From Candidatus Methanophagales archaeon ANME-1-THS (GTDB taxonomy: Archaea; Halobacteriota; Syntropharchaeia; Alkanophagales; Methanospirareceae), in contig RXIE01000131.1 of assembly GCA_004212135.1 (NCBI GenBank), positions 3,776 through 34,074 on the forward strand: DNA of 30,299 nucleotides, in the 5' to 3' direction. The notes beneath the pieces are model-generated. The model did not search any database. It worked only from the letters and a program-made list of their open reading frames with translations, and was not told where the DNA came from. This document shows positions 22,812 to 30,299 of the stretch, piece after piece. Both the position numbers and the translations under genes were made by a program. Within the stretch, counting starts at the first letter, position 1. Every line of letters starts with the position of its first letter.

Positions 22812-23201
22812 TTATCCGAAATAAGAATACTGCTGCTCTTTATAACATTGCTCCTTGAATGGGCATCCTCCCTCTGTCCAGCAGGTGAGATATACAGCTT
22901 CATATTCTTCGCCTGAGCTTATATCACGTTCCTTCTTCAAAATCCTCGGTTCGAAGTTATCGCAGAAATCCCACGGTTTTATGAGCCGCCCATTGCAATA
23001 CCTGACACTCCCCTCTTTGATACCGTTGATGAGCTCTTTCGCGAATGCTGGTATAGAATAGTTCCATGAACGCATCCTTATCTCTCTACCACGAACTTCT
23101 ACAACAATCTCTCTGTCACTGATAACTCTTTTCACATCGAAAATCGCTTGCTTGATCTTTGCACTTTTCCAGAGTTTGCAGGAATAGCAACAACCTTTCA
23201 T
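22812..23201 (-). CDS. Cysteine-rich protein, unknown (probable metal site)
   Basis: 129 aa with eight cysteines: C4, C5 and C8 in MKGCCYSCKLW, C69, C80 in WDFCDNF, then C107, C113 and C119 in TCWTEGGCPFKEQCY. The N-terminal CxxC with W-D-F-C-D-N-F resembles the layout of small zinc- or FeS-binding cysteine clusters (short 'C..C..W' modules), but I recognise no family. No signal peptide. It follows a 32-codon ORF by 8 bases and probably shares a message with the upstream PPP phosphatase. Confidence 0.7.
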   Translation of the reverse strand: MKGCCYSCKLWKSAKIKQAIFDVKRVISDREIVVEVRGREIRMRSWNYSIPAFAKELINGIKEGSVRYCNGRLIKPWDFCDNFEPRILKKERDISSGEEYEAVYLTCWTEGGCPFKEQCYKEQQYSYFG

Positions 23202-23209
23202 AACAATTT

Positions 23210-23308
23210 CTAAATGTGCGTAGGATCATCCACCGCATACCGATTGGGAGCGTCGCCTTTTTTCAGAGTGATGATCTTATCCAATTCATTTATCCTCAAA
23301 TTGTTCAT
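23210..23308 (-). CDS. Possible 32-aa micro-ORF upstream of the Cys-rich gene
   Basis: ATG 23308 to TAG 23210 on the minus strand encodes MNNLRINELDKIITL then KKGDAPNRYAVDDPTHI. The amino-acid pattern is protein-like and the ORF ends 8 bases before the Cys-rich gene, within the gap after the phosphatase gene. The ribosome site is weak (AGAGAAG). It may be a small protein, a leader peptide or chance. Confidence 0.35.
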   Translation of the reverse strand: MNNLRINELDKIITLKKGDAPNRYAVDDPTHI

Positions 23309-23378
23309 TCTTCTCTACAACTTTTGCCCACATCTCATTACCCTATCTTCTTTCTGCCGGTATGCTCCGCTCTTTTCT

Positions 23379-24293
23379 TTACCATATTCGAGCAGCGGTC
23401 CGGGCCAGTTCACTTGCATCTCGAGCTTCTCGCAGCATCGCTCCATCTACTATCAAGTATGCGGCACGGTTGTTGTAATAGGGCGCGCCCTTTCGCGAGA
23501 ACAGCGTTAAAATCTTCCCCCGCTGTTGTACCTCGACACCTTCGCACGGCTCATGGCTCCGTATCAACGTCTTCACGCCCGTGGCGCGCAGAACGGCATC
23601 AGTAACATCCTCACCAAACATACGACCCGCACCTCGGGTCGACATGAGATAGCCCCGGCCCTCAATCGGATCACTCCAGAGTATCTCTTCAAAACTGCTC
23701 GTTGCGGGATGTGTATCCTGTGCATGCGCGATCTCCTCAATAGAGGTGATCGCAGCAGGTAAGCCGCCGTGCAGCATCAAATAGCTGCCCGGAACCAGTA
23801 CCGCATGCGGTAGATACTCCCAGAGTTCCTTTACGCGTCTGTACAACTCTCTTCCCCGTGCCCCGTATTTCTTCGAAAAGAAGAAGGGGAGGTCATGGGG
23901 CATGACGGGCATGTCCGGCGGACCCTCATGATTACCCCTGAGCAGAATTATCTTTCCGCCGTTCCCCGCCGAGAGCTTTAACGTCAGAAGAAGGTGGTAT
24001 ACTTCCACACTTGCAGTACCCCGATCGCCATAATCACCGAGAAAGATAATCCTATCCGCGTTCTCAACGTCACTATCGGTCAATATGTGAGCAAGGCTGT
24101 CGATATCGCCGTGGATATCCCCAATGACTGCAACCGTTCTCACGGCATCGGGATGAGTGAGCACTAATCCGCTTCCTTCTCGTAACTCTTTTTCACGTGT
24201 GAACACGTTCTTTGCGGCATTAATCAGTCCTGAAAACTCCTCCACACCTGCCTCAAACGCCTGCTTTACCAACGCCTCAACTTCCGTTTGCAT
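23379..24293 (-). CDS. PPP-family Ser/Thr protein phosphatase
   Basis: A 304-aa metallophosphoesterase of the PPP (PP1/PP2A-like) family. The metal-binding and catalytic signatures are in order: GDIHGD (58-63), GDYGDRG, RGNHEGP, then MLHGGLP and SHEP. An N-terminal helical region of ~50 residues precedes the core. GDYGDRG departs from the common GDYVDRG by one non-catalytic residue. Expected to remove phosphate from Ser/Thr residues in the cytoplasm with two metal ions; the target is unknown. Divergent from the MFS gene. Confidence 0.94.
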   Translation of the reverse strand: MQTEVEALVKQAFEAGVEEFSGLINAAKNVFTREKELREGSGLVLTHPDAVRTVAVIGDIHGDIDSLAHILTDSDVENADRIIFLGDYGDRGTASVEVYHLLLTLKLSAGNGGKIILLRGNHEGPPDMPVMPHDLPFFFSKKYGARGRELYRRVKELWEYLPHAVLVPGSYLMLHGGLPAAITSIEEIAHAQDTHPATSSFEEILWSDPIEGRGYLMSTRGAGRMFGEDVTDAVLRATGVKTLIRSHEPCEGVEVQQRGKILTLFSRKGAPYYNNRAAYLIVDGAMLREARDASELARTAARIW

Positions 24294-24375
24294 CGTTCTG
24301 GTGTGTAGGTGACTCCGGTGTTTTTACCACGATGTACCGATACTATTCTTTTAGCTGAGAGGTTGTTTTATAGGT

Positions 24376-25593
24376 ATGCTCAAACAGGGATCACATCGAG
24401 AGTCAAGACCCCATGTCCGAACCCAGCTCGTTCTCTTCTCCACGATCTTCCTCCTTTTTAGCCTCTTTATAGGCGCGTTCATCACCGTCCATCCACTTTA
24501 CCTGACGCAATTTCTCGGCAGGGCGGAATTGGTTGGGCTCGTTGCCGCGCTCGCGTCCCTTGCGGGGCTGGTATCCAGTCTCCCCATTGGTCTTCTTTCT
24601 GATAAAATCGGACGGAAACGATTATTAATCATTTCGTTCTTTTTCATCTCGTTCGTGCTCTTTGCATTCTTCATGAATACCAGTCTGTATGCATTACTAG
24701 GCTTGCAAATCGCATTCGGCATTTCTGTCGCCCCCGTCTGGGTCAATAGTGAAGCGTTTATTAAAGACATCTCTCCTATCGGAAGGAGGGGCGAGTTCAG
24801 ATCTTTTTACGGCACCTTTGCAAATGCGGGTATGTTTATAGGGCCATTAATTGGGGGGTTACTGGCAGAGCGATTCGAAATAAGAACCCCGTACCTCTTC
24901 TCCGCTTTCCTGCTCCTCGGTTTGGTGGCTCTGGTCTTCAAATTGAGCGAGACGAACAGTGATGGCATCAGAAACACCGAGAGGAGCAGATTTGATACGG
25001 ACGATATATTCGGTTTGTTGAAGGAGTTCAGGCAGCAGCCAGAACTGAAAGTGCTGGGTCTCTGCACGGTATCGCTCTTTTTCTGGTATTCAGCCAAATG
25101 GGTCTTCGGTCCTTTATTTCTTCGAAGCCTGGGTTACAGCCCCTTCATTATTGGGCTCTGGCTGGGCATCTCAGCAGTTCCTTTTCTGCTCTTCCAGATA
25201 CCGTTTGGTAAGCTCGGTGACCGGATGGGCAAAACCGAGATGATCTGTCTGGGTTTTCTCATTTCCACCCTCTTCATCATACCCTTGGGATTCCTGAAGT
25301 CACTTTCAAGCCTCTTAGTCACGATATTTATTATATCGCTTGGCACGACGTTTACCGAGCCGTTAATAGAGGCTCGAGTAACTGATATCGTGCCGAAGGA
25401 GAGATATGGCGCGTATTCCGGCACATTCGAATTCGCAAAGACCGCCGGATTCCTCTCGGGCCCGGTGAGTTCATCAATCTTCGTTTACCTGTTCGGAATC
25501 TTTTATTCCTTTATACCCACCGTGATTATCTTTATACTGACCTTTGCGCTCTTCTGGTATACTCAGCGATGCGTCTGTCGGTTATCCTCTTAA
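24376..25593 (+). CDS. Major facilitator superfamily transporter
   Basis: A 405-aa, 12-helix secondary transporter. The loop 2-3 signature is GLLSDKIGRKR, with a related GKLGDRMGKTE between helices 8 and 9, so both halves are complete. A central charged loop (ETNSDGIRNTERSRFDTDD) separates them. Closest in style to drug or sugar efflux MFS proteins, and the substrate cannot be predicted. The THEP1 NTPase gene follows directly, possibly in one operon. Confidence 0.92.
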   Translation: MLKQGSHRESRPHVRTQLVLFSTIFLLFSLFIGAFITVHPLYLTQFLGRAELVGLVAALASLAGLVSSLPIGLLSDKIGRKRLLIISFFFISFVLFAFFMNTSLYALLGLQIAFGISVAPVWVNSEAFIKDISPIGRRGEFRSFYGTFANAGMFIGPLIGGLLAERFEIRTPYLFSAFLLLGLVALVFKLSETNSDGIRNTERSRFDTDDIFGLLKEFRQQPELKVLGLCTVSLFFWYSAKWVFGPLFLRSLGYSPFIIGLWLGISAVPFLLFQIPFGKLGDRMGKTEMICLGFLISTLFIIPLGFLKSLSSLLVTIFIISLGTTFTEPLIEARVTDIVPKERYGAYSGTFEFAKTAGFLSGPVSSSIFVYLFGIFYSFIPTVIIFILTFALFWYTQRCVCRLSS

Positions 25594-25616
25594 CCGTTTA
25601 CGGAGTAAGAGAAGGG

Positions 25617-26162
25617 GTGAGAACTCTGAAACTGAGAATAGGGATAACCGGGAAGCCGAAGATCGGTAAGTCGACGGTTATCAAAGGAGTAATCATGCGA
25701 TTGAAAGCCGAAGGTATCGTGGTGGGTGGCATGCTTACCTCTGAGATCCATGAAGGCGGACGACGAGTCGGGTTCTCCGTGGAAGATATCCGCTCAGGCG
25801 CGAACGGTATTCTCGCTCATGTGTACCAGAGCGGCCCAAAGATAGGGAAATATGGCGTAAATCTATCAGATCTGGATTCTATAGGTGCGCACTCGATCAC
25901 CGATGCGCTCATAGCTCCTGAACCTCGGTTCATCCTGGTGGATGAAATAGGTCCGATGGAATTGAAGTCCAGGAAATTTATTGCTGCGGTTGAACGAGCG
26001 ATACAAGGTGATAAGCATCTCATCGTTTCAGTCCATCAGAGGTCCGAACACGAAGTGGTACGGCAGATAAAGCGCACGTTCGAGATGCTAGAAGTTACGG
26101 AAACGAACAGGGACGAACTACCCGCGATCATCACGCAGAAGTGTTTGGCTACGATTGTTTGA
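25617..26162 (+). CDS. THEP1-type nucleoside-triphosphatase
   Basis: A P-loop NTPase of the NTPase_1/THEP1 (cancer-related NTPase) family that hydrolyses ATP, GTP and other NTPs slowly; role unknown. From GTG 25617 it is 181 aa: MRTLKLRIGITGKPKIGKST holds the Walker A GKPKIGKST, followed by GGMLTSEIHEGGRRVGFSV, then Walker B FILVDEIGPMELKS and HQRSEHEVV. An upstream in-frame start at 25569 would overlap the MFS gene by 25 bases and add a non-family leader, so the GTG is preferred. Walker A has Lys-Ile instead of the frequent Pro-Gly but keeps GxxxxGKST. The 3' end overlaps convergent nadE by 14 bases. Confidence 0.9.
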   Translation: MRTLKLRIGITGKPKIGKSTVIKGVIMRLKAEGIVVGGMLTSEIHEGGRRVGFSVEDIRSGANGILAHVYQSGPKIGKYGVNLSDLDSIGAHSITDALIAPEPRFILVDEIGPMELKSRKFIAAVERAIQGDKHLIVSVHQRSEHEVVRQIKRTFEMLEVTETNRDELPAIITQKCLATIV

Positions 26163-26919
26163 AGACCGGTATCTTCTCCCTTTTATGCCTCGACTTTTCC
26201 ATCATCCGTTTTACTCGTTCGACCATTACGGGTTCAAATTTACGGTGGATGCTGCTCACCTCACCACGCTCCAGTGCTGCGATGATCCCGTCAAGGACCT
26301 CATAGCTCATTCCGATCTCACCTTCGTCCGTTTGACCAGCCCACAGGCCTGCAGTCGGTACTTTCGCGATTATCTCCTCCGGGATCTCCAGTTCTGCTGC
26401 TAATTTCCGTTCTTCTGTCTTCAATAAGTCGCCGAGCGGGAGGAGATCCACCGCGCCATCGCCATACTTGGTAAAATAGCCGATCGCAATTTCGCTCTTG
26501 TTGCCAGTGCCTACTACTAAATAATTGAGCGTATTGGCGAAGTAATAGAGGCAGATCATCCTGAGACGGGGTTTCAGGTTCGCAACAGCAAGAGATATCG
26601 GTCCTCGTACCGACCGATCGTAATCCTCGTCCTCAAGGAGGTTCAAAAAGGATTTGAAGATATCAGAAAGATCAATGACCTTTGTAGCTATGTGAAACTT
26701 CGAGGCGATCAGGTTCGCATGCGTTATGTCTTCTTCTGATGATAAACAGGGCATTATCAAGCCAAGCGTAGTATCGGGAAAGGCTCGTTTGCATAATACC
26801 GCGGTGACCGAGGAGTCAAGTCCGCCGCTCATGCCCAGGACGATGCCCTGAGCACCGGCCTCAACCACGCGTTCCTTTATCCACTCGCTGATTCGCGATG
26901 CCAGTTCAGATGATTGCAT
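26149..26919 (-). CDS. nadE: NH3-dependent NAD+ synthetase
   Basis: 256 aa. Makes NAD from nicotinate adenine dinucleotide, ATP and ammonia. The PP-loop SGGLDSS (31-37), NTLNYLVVGTGNKSE, YFTKYGDGAVDLLPLGDLLKTE and KVPTAGLWAGQTDEGEIG are all present. There is no glutaminase domain, as in most archaeal and many bacterial enzymes. It is divergent from the S49 peptidase gene. Confidence 0.96.
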   Translation of the reverse strand: MQSSELASRISEWIKERVVEAGAQGIVLGMSGGLDSSVTAVLCKRAFPDTTLGLIMPCLSSEEDITHANLIASKFHIATKVIDLSDIFKSFLNLLEDEDYDRSVRGPISLAVANLKPRLRMICLYYFANTLNYLVVGTGNKSEIAIGYFTKYGDGAVDLLPLGDLLKTEERKLAAELEIPEEIIAKVPTAGLWAGQTDEGEIGMSYEVLDGIIAALERGEVSSIHRKFEPVMVERVKRMMEKSRHKREKIPVFKQS

Positions 26920-26994
26920 ATGCTCTCCTGCACCTTACCCAAATATATACCATGAACCACATAAAAGATACATACCGGAAGACGTGCATAAACC

Positions 26995-27735
26995 ATGAAC
27001 GATAAGGGTTCAATTGCGATCATCCCGATAAAAGGAACGATTACGTCCGAGGAATTGTATTTCGGGCTCATTTCTACCTCGCAGGATATAATCGGGGCTA
27101 TTGAGAACGTGGAGAAGAAGCGGAAGATAAAAGCGGTGATATTTGAGATAAATTCGCCGGGCGGGACGCCGTTTGCATCGAAGGAAGTAGCAACCTGTAT
27201 CGAGGGTATGAAGAAACCCGCAATAGCATGGATACGGGAATATGCGACCTCAGGCGCTTACTGGATTGCGAGTGCGTGTGATGAGATCGTCGCGGACGAA
27301 TTGAGTACCGTCGGAAGTATCGGGGTTATGAGTATAAGACCGGACATCGGTGAGTTATTGAAGAAGTTCGGGATAGATATCGAGACGCTCAAAACGGGCA
27401 TTTACAAAGGCTTGGGACTGCCGTACGAGAAGCCAACGGAAGAAGAGAGGGCGTTGCTGAGGAAGGAATTGGATGAAATTAAGGACAATTTCCTGAATGC
27501 CATTGCCCGGTACCGGAAACTGGGTGAGGAGACCTTAAAGGAGTTAGCCATGGGTAAGGTTTATTTAGGGCGAGAAGCACAAGAACTGGGCCTGGTAGAC
27601 CATCTTGGTGGGAAAGAGCTGGCGATAACACGCGCAAAGGAACGCAGTGGGATCAAACGCGAGAAGATCGTACTGTACGGTGAGCGTAAGAGAAGAGGCT
27701 TTTTGAGACGCGTGATTGAAGAGATCTTGAGGTAA
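26995..27735 (+). CDS. S49 (SppA-type) serine peptidase without membrane anchor
   Basis: 246 aa with a ClpP/crotonase-like fold. The catalytic nucleophile is probably S86 in EYATSGAYWIAS and the general-base Lys is probably K138 in LKTGIYKGLG, with NSPGGTP (53-59) forming the oxyanion loop. These are the signal peptide peptidase A hallmarks. No N-terminal hydrophobic helix is present, in contrast to membrane-bound SppA, so the enzyme is probably cytosolic or peripheral. The length equals one SppA domain, as in archaeal and Bacillus-type forms. A very basic tail (ERKRRGFLRRVIEEILR) could contact nucleic acid or membrane lipid. Confidence 0.9.
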   Translation: MNDKGSIAIIPIKGTITSEELYFGLISTSQDIIGAIENVEKKRKIKAVIFEINSPGGTPFASKEVATCIEGMKKPAIAWIREYATSGAYWIASACDEIVADELSTVGSIGVMSIRPDIGELLKKFGIDIETLKTGIYKGLGLPYEKPTEEERALLRKELDEIKDNFLNAIARYRKLGEETLKELAMGKVYLGREAQELGLVDHLGGKELAITRAKERSGIKREKIVLYGERKRRGFLRRVIEEILR

Positions 27736-27798
27736 CCGCATTGCCTTGAGTAATAGCAATTGAATCTGCTTCTGCTCGCAGCGTTAATTCAATATCAG

Positions 27799-28575
27799 CT
27801 ACTCGATTTGCGTTATCAGTGCTACAATTTCTGGATTGCTACAAACCTCTTCGGGTTTCTTCTGTGTCAGTGCGCAGATAAGCGCGGTCAACACTTTTTC
27901 TTCCTGGTCTGCACCAATCGTTACACCCGCACCGACCCGGTAATATGTACATCCCAGGACTATTGTTGGTATGCTCCCATCCGGGCTATACGTGGCAAAT
28001 ATCTCGCTATCGCGATCTCCGTTGTTCATATTATCATGGAACGAGATATAGCCGTCAAACTTCGAGGTTAGGTTTACTATGAGTGGGTGTTCCCACTTAC
28101 AAAATCCACAGTTATCGTTTCCGAAGAAATAAACGATAACCTTCCCATCCTCGGTGCAGACCGGATTGCCGCTCACGAGGAAGTTCCCGATGGTGAATTT
28201 ACTCAATTCTATGCCACTGAGAAAGAGCAATTTCCCTTCCCCCGTGATATAAAAATCTCGTGTTTCTGTTTCTCCTGCAAAGGATAGATTAACCACGCCT
28301 TTATACAGCGTTCCGGTCTCCATTTCTGTTATGTTTACCAGGGTAACCTCAACGCCGGATGGAACAGCATAGCTCCTTATGAATACAATCGCTTTTTCGC
28401 CCGCCTCTTCCGGTGTCAGGATATCAGGAGCGGAAGAACTGGGCGGTTGCGCGGAAGGGTACACAAAAATTCCGAGTAGAATACCGAGCACGATACCGAG
28501 AAGTAATCCGAGGGCGACGAACCACAGGTGGGAAGTGCCTCCGCCCCCTGCTCTTTTCAGCTCCTGGTCTGACAT
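27799..28575 (-). CDS. Membrane-anchored thioredoxin-like (CGFC) protein
   Basis: 258 aa. A short charged N-terminus, a Gly-rich transmembrane helix (about 17-38, with glycine-zipper spacing), a Pro/Ser linker, and an extracytoplasmic domain containing several N-x-S/T sites. The C-terminal half (from ~C140) has VIVYFFGNDNCGFCKWEHP with redox motif C156-G-F-C159, then SPDGSIPTIVLG with the cis-Pro loop of the thioredoxin fold. A probable disulfide oxidoreductase acting outside the membrane. A minus-strand TATA (TTTATACT, 28603-28610) is spaced for a leaderless start. The middle ~90 residues (DFYITGEGKLLF) may be an extra beta domain. Confidence 0.85.
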   Translation of the reverse strand: MSDQELKRAGGGGTSHLWFVALGLLLGIVLGILLGIFVYPSAQPPSSSAPDILTPEEAGEKAIVFIRSYAVPSGVEVTLVNITEMETGTLYKGVVNLSFAGETETRDFYITGEGKLLFLSGIELSKFTIGNFLVSGNPVCTEDGKVIVYFFGNDNCGFCKWEHPLIVNLTSKFDGYISFHDNMNNGDRDSEIFATYSPDGSIPTIVLGCTYYRVGAGVTIGADQEEKVLTALICALTQKKPEEVCSNPEIVALITQIE

Positions 28576-28655
28576 GGTGCTCTGTTAATGTTCTTTGCTT
28601 TCAGTATAAAAACCACCCGGTCCTGAAACCCGAGGGCATTATGCTAAGCGACCGT

Positions 28656-28985
28656 TTAATACGGCTCGCGGTCACCCCAGGACTCATCCTCCTTCCCGAC
28701 GCGCGTCCTGTACGAATCTGAACCTTCATGGACTTGTTCCCAATATCGTTTTTTCCACCGCTCTGCTTCTTTTATCAGTTCTTCCTTCGCCGCCTTTTCC
28801 GCTTCATAACGCGTCTTCCATTTTTCGAGCTCTGCTAAAGCTTCGTCAGAGGGACTGCGTCGGCTCTTTAACTCCTGTAATACCGCCTCGTAGCGACTCT
28901 TCAGGACTCTGAGTTGCTTGAAGTGCAGCACGAGCACCACGATCAGGCAGCTCAAAAGGATGAAGACGATGATCCATGGAATCAT
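28656..28985 (-). CDS. Membrane-anchored coiled-coil protein, unknown
   Basis: 109 aa. An N-terminal transmembrane helix (residues ~3-22, IPWIIVFILLSCLIVVLVL) is followed by a heptad-like charged coiled coil (VLKSRYEAVLQELKSRR... WKKRYWEQ) and a polar tail. It resembles the N-terminal part of the archaeal Holliday-junction-resolvase-related membrane proteins in outline, but the nuclease part is missing, so function is not assigned. GAGGAGGTC six bases before the ATG is a strong ribosome site. No obvious neighbour partner. Confidence 0.72.
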   Translation of the reverse strand: MIPWIIVFILLSCLIVVLVLHFKQLRVLKSRYEAVLQELKSRRSPSDEALAELEKWKTRYEAEKAAKEELIKEAERWKKRYWEQVHEGSDSYRTRVGKEDESWGDREPY

Positions 28986-29140
28986 ATATGAGACCTCCTC
29001 GCATGAAGAACTCTATTGTATTACCTGTATTTATTAACCTATCGGTACCTTTGAGTCTGATAAATCCCTTGAGCCGTCATGATCATATCACCCTGTTCGT
29101 CCGTGTCACCGGGCCGGGACTTCTTACATATTCCTGAGCG

Positions 29141-29148
29141 CTTATAAG
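29141..29148 (+). promoter_or_regulatory. TATA box of the MBL-fold nuclease gene
   Basis: CTTATAAG centred ~27 bases before the ATG at 29172, so the message may be leaderless; GGAGGG at 29153-29158 would then lie upstream of the transcript start. Confidence 0.55.
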
Positions 29149-29171
29149 AACTGGAGGGCAATTCAAATCAC

Positions 29172-30164
29172 ATGGCACGGGGTTTTAAGGCTGTAATTGA
29201 CCGCAACGGCGCGGTTCTCCTTGGTACTTCACTCGCCTGTGATGCCTCTGCAGATCGCCCTCTGCGTATTGTAACCCATGGGCATAGTGATCATATAAGA
29301 GGCTTGAGCGAGAGTTTGCGGCGGTGCCAGAAGGTCATCATGACGCCTGCAACGCATGATCTCATCAGACTCCTTTATGGATTCCCTCCAGCGCGTGAGA
29401 CGGTTTTGCATACCCTTGATTATGGCGATACGCTCGAATTCGGGGAAGATACCATAACCTTATTCAGAGCAGGACATATCCTTGGTTCTGCAGAGGTTCT
29501 CGTTGAGGACGACGAAGGAACAAGGCTGGTGTATACCGGTGACTTCAAGTTGCCTGAAGCTGAGATCATTCCTTCTGATGTGCTCGTTATCGAAGCGACC
29601 TATGGGAACCCGTCGAACCGAAGACCCTTCAAGGACGAAGTGGAGGCTGAATTGGTAACGCTTATCCGCGCAAGTCTGAAGAAGGGGCCGGTCTGTATCT
29701 TTGGTTATCACGGAAAAATTCAGGAGGTCATCAGGATCGTACGTCAAGGGGGAATCGATGCTCCGATAATCGTCCCGAAAAGGATTTATGAGGTCACGAA
29801 GCTGTACGAGGAACGAGAAGGGAAGATCGGCGATTATTACCAGTCAGGAACCGCTATTGCGAAGGAAGCAATGAAGCAGCTGTATATCGGTATGTATCAT
29901 CTGCGAAGTGCGGGAAGGTTCACGGAAAAGGGAACAAAGATTTACCTGAGCGGATGGGAGTTCGAGCATGCCTGGAAGACGGTTGGTGAGGATGAGTATC
30001 TCGTAGCACTGAGCGATCATTCGGATTTCGATGAGCTCATCGCCTATGTTGAAGAGAGCCATCCGAAATTTGTGGTTACGGATAATTATCGGGTGGGTGA
30101 TGCGGTCACACTCGCACATGAGATACAGAAGAGATTGGGGATACCAGCGAGTCCAATGCCTTAG
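29172..30164 (+). CDS. MBL-fold RNase/exonuclease of the CPSF73/SNM1-like group
   Basis: A 330-aa metallo-beta-lactamase-fold nuclease. Motif 2 is THGHSDH (residues 35-41), followed by AGHILGSAEVLVED, VYTGDFKLPEAEI, VLVIEATYGNP and the late ALSDHSDF histidine. These are the beta-CASP-type metal ligands (motifs 2-4 and A-C region), with a KGPVCIFGYHGKIQEVIRI segment. Archaeal members are usually annotated as mRNA 3'-end processing or exonuclease proteins acting on RNA or DNA. Substrate is not readable from sequence. It is followed by a possible CRISPR leader region. Confidence 0.9.
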   Translation: MARGFKAVIDRNGAVLLGTSLACDASADRPLRIVTHGHSDHIRGLSESLRRCQKVIMTPATHDLIRLLYGFPPARETVLHTLDYGDTLEFGEDTITLFRAGHILGSAEVLVEDDEGTRLVYTGDFKLPEAEIIPSDVLVIEATYGNPSNRRPFKDEVEAELVTLIRASLKKGPVCIFGYHGKIQEVIRIVRQGGIDAPIIVPKRIYEVTKLYEEREGKIGDYYQSGTAIAKEAMKQLYIGMYHLRSAGRFTEKGTKIYLSGWEFEHAWKTVGEDEYLVALSDHSDFDELIAYVEESHPKFVVTDNYRVGDAVTLAHEIQKRLGIPASPMP

Positions 30165-30260
30165 GGTTAAGAGAACTACAATCCAGTTAAGAATTACAAT
30201 CCATTTAAATCCGTTTAGGTAGACAGTACTTCCGAAACTATGGAGTTCCGAATACCAGAT
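30165..30260. other. AT-rich non-coding stretch with 9-bp direct repeats (possible CRISPR leader)
   Basis: TACAATCCA occurs at 30177-30185 and 30195-30203. The stretch is AT-rich, has no ORF with protein-like content, and lies directly before the possible repeat at the right edge. Confidence 0.3.
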
Positions 30261-30297
30261 CCACCCCTCACTGTGGTGACGAACCTGAGATTGAAAC
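30261..30297 (+). CRISPR. Possible first CRISPR repeat at the right edge
   Basis: The last bases read CCTGAGATTGAAAC then CA. ATTGAAAC is the common 3' end of many archaeal and bacterial type I/III repeats. A 37-base unit would span 30261-30297 and contains the short partial palindrome CACC..GGTG. Only one copy fits in the window, so this is suggestive and not proven, and the 5' boundary is a guess. Confidence 0.4.
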
Positions 30298-30299
30298 CA

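Noticed and set aside
26155..26403. 82-codon plus-strand ORF opposite nadE
   Set aside because: Antisense shadow; nadE motifs are intact on the minus strand.
1..30299. tRNA and rRNA genes
   Set aside because: I looked for T-loop GGTTCRA-type motifs with matching acceptor stems and for rRNA signatures; the few GGTTCGA-like strings lie in coding regions or lack a cloverleaf.

Overview
The window looks like a chromosomal segment of a methanogen-lineage euryarchaeon. Archaeal traits seen directly are A-type ATP synthase subunit D, an archaeal-style uL6, an NFACT/Rqc2 protein, an EMC3/DUF106 membrane insertase-like protein, an MTH1187-family thiamine-binding protein, a CxxC-x17-CxxC mini-protein, a THEP1-type NTPase, TATA-box promoters and several probable leaderless starts. 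The ketol-acid reductoisomerase has an acidic cofactor loop like that I recall for NADH-preferring enzymes from uncultured ANME-1 archaea. That makes Methanophagales (ANME-1) or a close relative my best guess, but it is an inference and not proven here.

Layout. 1-4135 (+): 3' part of an NFACT gene, a secreted Gln/Glu-rich coiled-coil protein, a small unknown ORF overlapping msrB, and a bactofilin-like membrane protein. 4187-5817 (-): MTH1187-family protein and a GntP-type permease. 5949-9966 (+): branched-chain amino acid genes ilvB, ilvN and ilvC, then a FAH-family hydrolase. 10112-12993: an accessory stretch of small genes: two small membrane proteins linked by a 21-bp inverted repeat, a mini-ORF or short RNA with a terminator-like hairpin, an ArsR-type regulator with a small partner, a GYD-domain protein and a zinc-ribbon mini-protein. 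13125-18811: CDF metal transporter, atpD and rpl6 on the minus strand, hisD, an aspartate-type aminotransferase and a TrmJ-like methyltransferase.

18812-20640 is a scar-like, partly AT-rich island. It holds a nested inverted-repeat element, an AHSA1/SRPBCC gene, an internally deleted transposase and an N-terminally truncated RidA remnant. 20659-30164 returns to ordinary genes: truA, EMC3/DUF106, unknown small genes, a PPP phosphatase, an MFS transporter, THEP1 NTPase, nadE, an S49 peptidase, a membrane-anchored CGFC thioredoxin-like protein, a membrane coiled-coil protein and an MBL-fold nuclease. The last ~40 bases end in ATTGAAAC, a typical archaeal CRISPR-repeat 3' end, so an array may begin at the right edge.

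Most of the window is housekeeping metabolism (Val/Leu/Ile, His, NAD) and RNA processing. I found no complete, clearly novel multi-gene system. The best leads are the NADH-type KARI, the possible CRISPR edge, the structured non-coding elements and the unexplained small-protein clusters.
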